DNA of 5,221 nt. Origin: an uncultured Neomegalonema sp. Lineage in GTDB: Bacteria > Pseudomonadota > Alphaproteobacteria > Rhodobacterales > Rhodobacteraceae. The notes under the pieces are model-generated. The model was not told the origin of the DNA. It made no database searches and was given only the letters and a program-made list of their open reading frames with translations. Position 1 is the stretch's first letter; every line of letters begins with the position of its first letter. The stretch spans positions 1-5,221 of the forward strand of contig CALDZQ010000197.1 in the NCBI GenBank assembly GCA_937944035.1, in the 5' to 3' direction. Made by a program: the position numbers and the translations under genes. Below, in pieces: positions 1 to 5,221 of the stretch.

Positions 1-135
1 GCGACCCGTGCGAATATTCAGGTGCTTGGCGATAAGGATTTTCATCGCCGCATTGGATTGGCTGTTCCAATCAGCAGCGCGATTGCGGGCAAAGCCAACG
101 ATCTCGCCGGGTTATTCTCTCTTGATGAGATTTGA
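1..135 (+). CDS. 3' end of an unrecognised protein-coding gene (partial)
   Basis: The first frame is open from the window edge for 44 codons and stops at TGA 133-135. The tail contains the segments VLGDKDFHRRIGLAVP and NDLAGLFSLDEI. It is a mixed, soluble-looking sequence with no transmembrane stretch, no cysteine and no PEP-CTERM type tail (no PEP motif followed by a hydrophobic helix and basic end). I do not recognise the family and assign no function. A longer overlapping frame begins at ATG 8, but it would run straight through the terminator hairpin at 145-176. The frame called here stops 9 nt before that hairpin, as expected of a real gene end. The gene converges on the minus-strand operon, so it is not part of that transcription unit. 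The call as coding rests on the open frame, sensible amino-acid composition and the position of the terminator. Confidence 0.6.
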   Translation, partial: ATRANIQVLGDKDFHRRIGLAVPISSAIAGKANDLAGLFSLDEI

Positions 136-139
136 TCTT

Positions 140-176
140 AAAAACCTGTCCGCCGGGCTTTGTTCCGGCGGACAGG
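140..176 (-). terminator. Intrinsic terminator between convergent genes
   Basis: A perfect 12-bp inverted repeat (145-156 CCTGTCCGCCGG paired with 165-176 CCGGCGGACAGG) encloses an 8-nt loop. Read on the minus strand, the GC-rich stem is followed at once by five T (140-144 are all A on the plus strand), the classic Rho-independent form, so it should end the operon that finishes with prsT. On the plus strand it starts 9 nt after the stop codon at 133-135. There it has only a weak tail (CTTACAGC), so it may serve both directions but is stronger for the minus strand. Confidence 0.85.
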
Positions 177-215
177 CTTACAGCATAGTAATGACGCGCT
201 TGCGCCAAGGTCATC

Positions 216-289
216 CGCGATCAGGTTGAACCATAGAGCGTCAGAATTCACGCAGGTCTTGGCGGGAATTCTGACTCAAGTTGATCGCG
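216..289 (-). repeat. Large interrupted inverted repeat just after the prsT stop codon
   Basis: The arms pair as follows: 216-223 (CGCGATCA) with 282-289 (TGATCGCG), 8 bp; 226-229 (TTGA) with 276-279 (TCAA), 4 bp; a 10-nt one-sided bulge at 230-239; 240-249 (GTCAGAATTC) with 266-275 (GAATTCTGAC), 10 bp perfect; one mismatch; then 251-253 with 262-264, leaving an 8-nt loop. That is 25 base pairs in all. In the minus-strand transcript it starts 7 nt after the prsT TAA and lies between prsT and the terminator at 140-176. It has no T tract of its own, so it is not a standard terminator. It could be a 3'-UTR stabilising structure, a protein-binding palindrome or a copy of a dispersed palindromic repeat. 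The sequence alone does not decide between these. Confidence 0.6.
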
Positions 290-296
290 AATGACT

Positions 297-3074
297 TTAT
301 CGCAGAGAAGACAACAGCGATTCCGCTTCACCGCGCTTGCCGAACTCTCCGCTCTTGCCCAGCACCCCGGTCAGGATGGTGCGCGCTTCGGTCTTGCGGC
401 CCGCTTTTGAAAGCGCTGCGGCGTAGTGATAGCCGATCTCAGGGTTATCCGGTGCGGCCTGAGCCGCCCGCTCCAGCAAGGACAGGCCCAGCTTGAGGCG
501 GCCATACTGCACCAGCATCCAGCCATAGGTATCGGCGATCTCCGGCGCGCCCCCTGCGGCACGGAACGCGCGTTCGGCGTAATCCAACGCATCGGGCCGT
601 TGCGACTGATGCCGCAGCCATGCGTAGTTATTCAGGGCCACCGGATTGTTCGGCTCCAGTTTCAGGAAGTCGGAATAGGCTTTTTCCGCCTCTGCCGCCT
701 TACCCGATTCCATCAGGCCCGTCGCGTAGGTGATGAGCGTTGCACGGTCATTGGGGTTCCGGTTGACCCAGTCTTTCAGCGCGGCAAAAGCTTGCTCATT
801 GCGCCCTGCACGGCGGCGGGCCGAATAGAGGTCAACTGCAAGACGACCGTTCGGATTGCGGGCAAAGGATTGCTCCAAAATCTGAACCGCCACAACAGGT
901 TGCCCCATTTCTCCGGCGGCATGGGCCAGCAAACGCGCGGACGCGGCCGGCTGAGTCCGTGCCAGTGAATTGGCAGCTTCCTGCGCCACAGCCGTATCAC
1001 GACGCTCGATTGCCAGGGTTGTCAGAGTGCCCGCCAAACCAACATCGTCCGGCCAGCGTTGCATGGCATTGCGAAGCACCGCATAGGCCTCCGTCGCATT
1101 ATCCGCCCGCGCCAGCGCCTCGGCACGAAGCATAACGGCACGCGGTGAATCCGGCATTGCGCGAAGCAGGGCAGCGGACGCGCTCACGGCTTCAGCGTTT
1201 GCGCCTGAATCAAGCAAGGAAGTGGTTGCAAACGACAGATCACCGGCTGTCGAGCCTGGAATCCGGGCCAACCTGCTCGCCTCAACCGCCGCTTCCTGTT
1301 TACGGTCGGCCAGAATCAAATCCGCGACCAACGCGCGAGAGATTTGCGTCGAGTTCGGGATATTGCGTGTTTGCCGTTGAAGCGTTGCAATCGCTTTGTC
1401 AGCTTGCCCGGAGCGTTTCAGCGTATCCGCCAACCGCGTTGTCAGCATCTCACTCTGCGGTGCGCGGTTGAGAAGGGTCTCAAGACGCTCAGTTGTCTTG
1501 GATTTATTGCCCTCTTCACGGTCCATCTGTTCATGGGCCAGGATTGCGGCGATCAGTTCAGGGTTCATTGACAGCGCTTCATCAAGCAGCTTGCGACCCG
1601 CCGCCTTATCACCGCGTGCAGAGGCAATTCCGCCTTGCAGTGCTGTAACACTCGCCGTTTTCGGTGCTGTTTCTTGAAGCGAGCGCAGGATCTCATCGGC
1701 GCGCTTGATGTTACTGTTCGCAAGACTGTCACTTGCCTTCAGTAGCGCCATTCTGATTTCAGCATTCTGAAATTCCGGAAGCGATGAGTCCGGGTTCGGG
1801 TCCAGCAATATCAATGCATTACGTGCGTGTGCCGCTTCCACCGGATTGCCTGATTCCGCAAGTGCCGTGAAATTCTCTTTCGCTTTGTCGTATTGGTCGA
1901 GCGTAAGATACGCGCTTGCCAGCTTGCGCCGTGTGCTTGAATCCTGTGGCGATGCGGCCAGCAGTTTCTCAAGAATATCAATGGCATTGCTTGGTTGGCC
2001 CATACGCAGCCGCACCGACGCCAGCGCCCGGCGGGCGTCCAGATTATCCGGTTCCATCGAAATATAACGCAAGAACAGAGCATCCGCTTGGCTCAGTTCC
2101 TCACGTTCAGCTTTGATGAGCGCACCCAGCAGTACCGCAGGCGCAAATTCATCAAACGCTCTTTGAAGTTGCGTAAATGACCGGTTCGCCGAGTCTGAAT
2201 CGCCTTCCGCAAAAGCCACTGCGGCCTTCAGATAATGCGCAATCGGGGCATTGGGTGACAGTTTCGACACGCTGTTTGCATCAGCGCGCGCGCCTTCAAT
2301 ATCGCCGGAGGCAAGATGCGCCCGTGCGCGGGAAATCAAAGGCCCGGTGGTGTTTGGCCGCAACTCGACCGCTCTATCGAAAGAGTAGAACGCCGCGTGC
2401 TTGTCGCCCAGCAGTAATGAGATTTCGCCGCGCAGAATCCAACCCGGCGCGTAATCAGGTTTTCCGGCAACGATTTCATCAAGCTTATCAATGGCTTTCG
2501 TATACTCTTTACGCGTCACATAAGTGCGCGCGAGGCCGAAATGACCTTCAACCCGACCCGGCTCCAGCGACAAAACCTCCAGGTTTTTCGCTTCCGCCTC
2601 ATCAGCCCGATCCAGCTCCAGTAGCGCCGCACCTGCGATGATAAGCTTTTGAATGCGCATTTCTTGCGTCAGACTATCGCCTGAAACCGCGTCGAGCGCT
2701 TCTTGGGAAAGCCCGCGCTGTAAAGAAATTTCACCAATTAAAACAGCGGTTTCGTCAGTTGGCTTAATTTGTGCCGAGCGCTTGATTTCTTTTTCAGCGG
2801 TCTCCAGATCACCGTCGAGCAGGGCGATCTTGCCCAGCATCAGACGCGATCCGGCGTGGTCAGGATTCTCGCGCAGGACATTCTTCAACTCAATCGCGGC
2901 GTCGCGCATCTTGCCGCGCTCAAAGTATTGATTTGCCTTCTCGAATCGCTGATTGAGCGCTTCACTATCGGCCTTTGCAAAGGCAACAGGCGACACCATC
3001 GCGCTGTGACCTATCGTGCCGAAGCCCGCGAGCGCGAGCGCGAGGGCAGCGGATTTAGGGCTTGGTTTTCTCAT
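297..3074 (-). CDS. prsT: PrsT-like TPR-repeat protein of the XrtA/PEP-CTERM system, exported
   Basis: This 925-residue protein is built almost wholly of tetratricopeptide repeats. Residues 1-33 look like a Sec signal peptide: basic start MRKPSPKS, hydrophobic AALALALAGF, and a likely cut after AFA at 31-33. TPR-type helix pairs follow, for example near 39-72, 76-106, 178-207, 212-241, 344-376, 746-775 and 778-808. The C-terminal run at 809-905 (NNPVALNNYAWL, then IADTYGWMLVQYGRL, then NPEIGYHYAAALSKAGRKTEA) has the order and wording typical of the PEP-CTERM system TPR protein PrsT, whose usual length is about 900 residues. I see no cysteine anywhere, so it cannot carry a lipobox lipid anchor and is expected to be soluble in the periplasm. 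The family is known to co-occur with the PrsK/PrsR two-component system. Its molecular role is unproven, but TPRs suggest protein-protein contacts. The gene follows the amidotransferase by 66 bp with no visible terminator and is probably cotranscribed. The start is set by the signal peptide and a GGAG 6 nt upstream. A less specific TPR protein of an exopolysaccharide locus is the alternative. Confidence 0.85.
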   Translation of the reverse strand: MRKPSPKSAALALALAGFGTIGHSAMVSPVAFAKADSEALNQRFEKANQYFERGKMRDAAIELKNVLRENPDHAGSRLMLGKIALLDGDLETAEKEIKRSAQIKPTDETAVLIGEISLQRGLSQEALDAVSGDSLTQEMRIQKLIIAGAALLELDRADEAEAKNLEVLSLEPGRVEGHFGLARTYVTRKEYTKAIDKLDEIVAGKPDYAPGWILRGEISLLLGDKHAAFYSFDRAVELRPNTTGPLISRARAHLASGDIEGARADANSVSKLSPNAPIAHYLKAAVAFAEGDSDSANRSFTQLQRAFDEFAPAVLLGALIKAEREELSQADALFLRYISMEPDNLDARRALASVRLRMGQPSNAIDILEKLLAASPQDSSTRRKLASAYLTLDQYDKAKENFTALAESGNPVEAAHARNALILLDPNPDSSLPEFQNAEIRMALLKASDSLANSNIKRADEILRSLQETAPKTASVTALQGGIASARGDKAAGRKLLDEALSMNPELIAAILAHEQMDREEGNKSKTTERLETLLNRAPQSEMLTTRLADTLKRSGQADKAIATLQRQTRNIPNSTQISRALVADLILADRKQEAAVEASRLARIPGSTAGDLSFATTSLLDSGANAEAVSASAALLRAMPDSPRAVMLRAEALARADNATEAYAVLRNAMQRWPDDVGLAGTLTTLAIERRDTAVAQEAANSLARTQPAASARLLAHAAGEMGQPVVAVQILEQSFARNPNGRLAVDLYSARRRAGRNEQAFAALKDWVNRNPNDRATLITYATGLMESGKAAEAEKAYSDFLKLEPNNPVALNNYAWLRHQSQRPDALDYAERAFRAAGGAPEIADTYGWMLVQYGRLKLGLSLLERAAQAAPDNPEIGYHYAAALSKAGRKTEARTILTGVLGKSGEFGKRGEAESLLSSLR

Positions 3075-3080
3075 CTTGGT

Positions 3081-3084
3081 CTCC
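3081..3084 (-). promoter_or_regulatory. Ribosome binding site of prsT
   Basis: On the minus strand GGAG (plus-strand CTCC) lies 6 nt before the ATG at 3074-3072. It supports that start, which also places a complete signal peptide at the N-terminus. In the 66-bp gap (3075-3140) I see no hairpin with a T tract and no clear -35/-10 pair, which favours read-through from the amidotransferase gene. Confidence 0.75.
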
Positions 3085-3140
3085 AGATCAGGGCAAAACT
3101 GCGATTGTTCGTACCGTGCAGGAGCGAGGTTGAGAGTGGG

Positions 3141-5057
3141 TTAAGCTGCCCGTTGTTCGACCTCTTTTTTGTGAAGTCTTGAGAAAAAACTTTCTAACAT
3201 AAGCACAGACCACAGTTCACGACTGTGATCCTGCTTGCCGCTCGTTGTGCGATTCCACAGCGTTTTCAGGCTGTTACGCTCAATCAATCCCGCTTCAATC
3301 ACATCGGACCCGGCCACCAGCGCTTCCATCCGGGCGTGATGCGTGTCTGTCATCCACTCGCGGATAGGGGCAACGAAGCCACGTTTTTTTGCGTCGAGAA
3401 TACCGTCCGGCACATGCTGGCGCAGGGTTGATTTCAGGATACGCTTGCCGCTGAAACCGTCTATTTTATAAGAGGTTGGCAGCTTTGCCGCCCATTCTGC
3501 GAGAGCAATATCGAGCAGCGGATTGCGCACTTCTACGCCCATCGCCATGCTCGCGCGGTCTACTTTTACGAGCATCCGCCCCGGCAGCCATGTCATCAAA
3601 TCCACGTATTGCGCCCGTGAGAGGGGATCGTCGGTGTCAGATTGCGCGGCATGGTAGCGCAACAGGTCGGCGGAACTGTAGTCATCCACACGCCCCGATA
3701 CACCCAAAAGGCGATCCCGCGCACCCTCTTTCATAATAGCCGTCGCCCGGAACAGCCCGCCCATCGCATCGGTGGACAGCGCCTCAAGCGTTGATTTTCC
3801 ACGTAAAAAACGGGGTCCGCTTTGCAAGTTCGGGTATGCCTTGGCCAACGGCCCGAACAACCCCCGCGACACAGCATTCGGCAGCCGCGCCTTCAACCGC
3901 TCCTCATGCAAGTGATGCGGGTAGCGGCGGTATCCGGCGAACAACTCATCGCCGCCATCGCCCGACAGCGCCACTTTGACGTGCTTTGCCGCCATCCCGC
4001 ATAAGGCGAGTGTCGGCAGGGCGGAGGCGTCGGCGAATGGCTCACTAAACGCGGAATCAAGCCAGTCCGGGCGGTCCATCGCATCACCGGACACAACTTC
4101 AACGTGATGATTTGCCCCGTGAAGCCGCGCCACCTGCGCCGCCAGCGCCGTTTCGTCCAGCGCCGGATCATCAAACCCCATCGTACAGGCATCCAGCCCC
4201 GGGCCCCGCAATTCGCTCGCAATGGCCAGCATTGCCGCGCTATCGACACCGCCTGACAGGAAAGTCCCCAAGGGAACGTCTGCAACCAGACGTTTATTCA
4301 CCGCATCCCGCAGCAGCACTTTCAGTGCCTCCACGGCCTCATCATAGCACTCGAATTCCGCTGAAGGAGTGACATGAATCCGCCAATAGCGACGTGGTTC
4401 AGCGCCAACAAAATCGCCCCGTGCCAAACGCATCACATGTGCGGGGGGCAGCTTGCTGATTCCCTCAAAAATTGATTTCGGCTCCGGCACATACCCGAAC
4501 GCGAGATAGTCGGCGAGGGCATCACGACGGATTTCCGGCACGGTATCCATCGCCGCCAAAATCGCATTCAGGTCCGACCCGAACAACAATTCGCCTTGAT
4601 CGGTCAGCCGATAATAGAACGGTTTTTTACCCCAGCGGTCGCGCATCAAAAATGCCGTCTCGCGATCCTCGTCCCAGATTACGGCGGCAAAAAATCCGTC
4701 CAAACGGTCAACCAGCGCCTCCCCCCAATGCCGCCAACCGTGCAGCAGCACCTCGGTGTCGCTGTTCGTGACGAAGACCGACCCCAGAGCTTCAAGATCT
4801 CGGCGCAAGTCACGGAAATTATAGATCATACCGTTGAACACGACCGCCACACGCCCGTCTTCGCTGACAAACGGTTGTTGCCCGCCCTCAGGGTCGATAA
4901 TGGCCAGCCGCCGATGCCCCAGCCCGACACCGGGCGCAAACCACGCGCCTTCGCCATCGGGGCCGCGCGCGGCAATCGCATCGGTCATCGCTTTCAGACG
5001 GGCAGGGCGCACAGGCGCACGCCCCGACAGATCAATAATCCCCGCAATCCCGCACAT
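3141..5057 (-). CDS. XrtA/PEP-CTERM-associated amidotransferase (asparagine synthase family)
   Basis: This 638-residue protein has the two-domain plan of glutamine-hydrolysing asparagine synthase. The N-terminal class-II glutaminase domain spans about 2-210: nucleophile Cys2 in MCGIAGI, RGPDGEG at 31-37, GHRRLAIID at 47-55, NGMIYN at 75-80 and SDTE at 99-102. The synthetase domain spans about 235-620: PP-loop SGGVDS at 268-273, LSGDGGDELFAGYRRY at 364-379, KVDRASMAMGVEVRNPLLD at 498-516 and KKRGFVAPIREW at 557-568. Known members release ammonia from glutamine and pass it to an acyl-adenylate. Length and wording (GVGLGHRRL, FGYVPEPKSIFEGISKLPP) fit the exosortase A system-associated amidotransferase 1 family better than housekeeping AsnB. 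The acceptor in these loci is unknown, and exopolysaccharide sugar modification is an inference. Asn75 and Asp100 of the glutamine pocket are kept, but the usual Glu of NGEIYN is Met77. The start is fixed by the need for Cys2 after Met. It overlaps the stop of the upstream gene by one base (TGATG), implying translational coupling. Family assignment is firm; the XrtA subtype is likely. Confidence 0.9.
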   Translation of the reverse strand: MCGIAGIIDLSGRAPVRPARLKAMTDAIAARGPDGEGAWFAPGVGLGHRRLAIIDPEGGQQPFVSEDGRVAVVFNGMIYNFRDLRRDLEALGSVFVTNSDTEVLLHGWRHWGEALVDRLDGFFAAVIWDEDRETAFLMRDRWGKKPFYYRLTDQGELLFGSDLNAILAAMDTVPEIRRDALADYLAFGYVPEPKSIFEGISKLPPAHVMRLARGDFVGAEPRRYWRIHVTPSAEFECYDEAVEALKVLLRDAVNKRLVADVPLGTFLSGGVDSAAMLAIASELRGPGLDACTMGFDDPALDETALAAQVARLHGANHHVEVVSGDAMDRPDWLDSAFSEPFADASALPTLALCGMAAKHVKVALSGDGGDELFAGYRRYPHHLHEERLKARLPNAVSRGLFGPLAKAYPNLQSGPRFLRGKSTLEALSTDAMGGLFRATAIMKEGARDRLLGVSGRVDDYSSADLLRYHAAQSDTDDPLSRAQYVDLMTWLPGRMLVKVDRASMAMGVEVRNPLLDIALAEWAAKLPTSYKIDGFSGKRILKSTLRQHVPDGILDAKKRGFVAPIREWMTDTHHARMEALVAGSDVIEAGLIERNSLKTLWNRTTSGKQDHSRELWSVLMLESFFSRLHKKEVEQRAA

Positions 5058-5221
5058 CAGCGCGCCTCCGCGTCGAGCAGTCCGTCCAGCGCGGGCATAT
5101 CCGCCAGCAACGCCTCAACCGCCGCCACCGCTTCGCCCCGCTGTTCGGGCTGCGCGTATTGCGCCGACAGGGCCAGCACTCCGGCCTTCGCCGTTGCGCC
5201 CGTCACCCGCGCCCGTATCGC
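5057..5221 (-). CDS. 3' end of a probable EpsI/DUF3485-domain protein (possibly exosortase A-EpsI fusion), partial
   Basis: The frame is open from the window edge for 54 codons and stops at TGA 5059-5057, sharing one base with the amidotransferase ATG. The visible tail reads AKAGVLALSAQYAQPEQ, then AVAAVEALLADMPALDGLLD. A short hydrophobic strand ending in a Ser/Ala-x-Tyr turn, then an acidic spacer and an amphipathic helix ending in LADMPALD, resembles the C-terminus of EpsI (DUF3485) proteins, which are often fused to or next to exosortase A. That gene is commonly found just before the amidotransferase in XrtA loci. Only 54 residues can be seen, so this rests on general resemblance and context. 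A glycosyltransferase or other locus enzyme is possible. Its GC is high (121 of 164 bases at 5058-5221 by hand count). Confidence 0.5.
   Translation of the reverse strand, partial: AIRARVTGATAKAGVLALSAQYAQPEQRGEAVAAVEALLADMPALDGLLDAEAR
5065..5069 (-). promoter_or_regulatory. Ribosome binding site of the amidotransferase, inside the upstream gene
   Basis: GGAGG on the minus strand (plus-strand CCTCC) lies 7 nt before the ATG at 5057-5055, within the last codons of the preceding gene. With the TGATG stop/start overlap, it points to coupled translation of the two genes and confirms the start that puts Cys at position 2. Confidence 0.8.

Noticed and set aside
8..229. Plus-strand frame of 73 codons starting at ATG 8
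   Set aside because: It runs through the perfect terminator hairpin at 145-176, and its composition is arginine-rich and unlike a folded protein. The overlapping frame ending at 135 stops just before the hairpin and is the better call.
240..275. The 10-bp GTCAGAATTC inverted repeat as a second terminator for prsT
   Set aside because: On the minus strand it is followed by GCTCTATGG, with no T tract. The hairpin at 140-176 is a much better terminator.
426..968. Plus-strand frame of 180 codons opposite prsT
   Set aside because: It is wholly antisense to the well-supported TPR gene and has no recognisable domain. Such frames are common opposite GC-rich coding sequence.
2177..2641. Plus-strand frame of 154 codons opposite prsT
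   Set aside because: It is an antisense shadow of the TPR coding sequence, rich in Arg and Pro, with no domain signal.
297..3074. A frameshift or internal break in the long TPR gene
   Set aside because: The frame is uninterrupted from signal peptide to the typical PrsT-like C-terminal TPRs, with normal length, so the gene appears intact.
3893..4285. Minus-strand frame of 130 codons inside the amidotransferase in another frame
   Set aside because: It is full of Trp, Arg and Cys, as expected of an out-of-frame reading. The main frame there carries the PP-loop and LSGDGGDELFAGY motifs.
3141..5057. Housekeeping asparagine synthetase AsnB
   Set aside because: Although the domains are the same, the wording of the motifs, the 638-residue length and the neighbouring prsT point to the XrtA-associated amidotransferase subfamily. 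A role in asparagine supply cannot be fully excluded.
1..5221. tRNA or rRNA genes, CRISPR arrays, insertion sequences or attachment sites
   Set aside because: I saw no cloverleaf, no spaced direct repeats, no transposase and no terminal inverted repeats with target duplications. The window is almost fully occupied by coding sequence.

Overview
The window is the edge of an exopolysaccharide / PEP-CTERM protein-sorting (exosortase A, XrtA) locus. It holds two complete minus-strand genes and the ends of two others. The upper reading order on the minus strand is: the 3' end of a gene whose tail looks like an EpsI/DUF3485 domain (5221-5057), a class-II glutamine amidotransferase/asparagine-synthase paralogue (5057-3141), and a 925-residue all-TPR exported protein of the PrsT type (3074-297). 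Overall GC is moderate to high and codon use is proteobacterial. The combination of genes is known from Gram-negative, exopolysaccharide-making Proteobacteria. The style suggests an alphaproteobacterium, but this is inference and no rRNA or other marker is present to confirm it.

Layout: 1-135 is the 3' end of a plus-strand gene I do not recognise. It converges on the minus-strand operon. The 161 bases between the two stop codons (136-296) hold no gene but two inverted-repeat structures. One is a perfect 12-bp hairpin (145-176), followed on the minus strand by five T, a convincing intrinsic terminator for the operon. The other is a larger, interrupted hairpin (216-289) that begins 7 nt after the prsT stop codon and has no T tract. 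The minus-strand genes read in one direction. The first pair overlap by one base (TGATG) and the second pair are 66 bp apart with no terminator, so all three are probably one transcript whose promoter lies outside the window.

Working together: in XrtA loci, EpsI/XrtA membrane proteins, sugar transferases and the dedicated amidotransferase build or decorate an exopolysaccharide. PEP-CTERM proteins are sorted to the surface by XrtA, and PrsT is a TPR partner that co-occurs with the PrsK/PrsR two-component system. The substrate of the amidotransferase and the molecular role of PrsT are not established. This is a known type of system rather than a wholly new one. The most unusual details are a Glu-to-Met change at a glutamine-binding position of the amidotransferase, a PrsT with no cysteine at all although the family is named as a lipoprotein, and the large hairpin after prsT.
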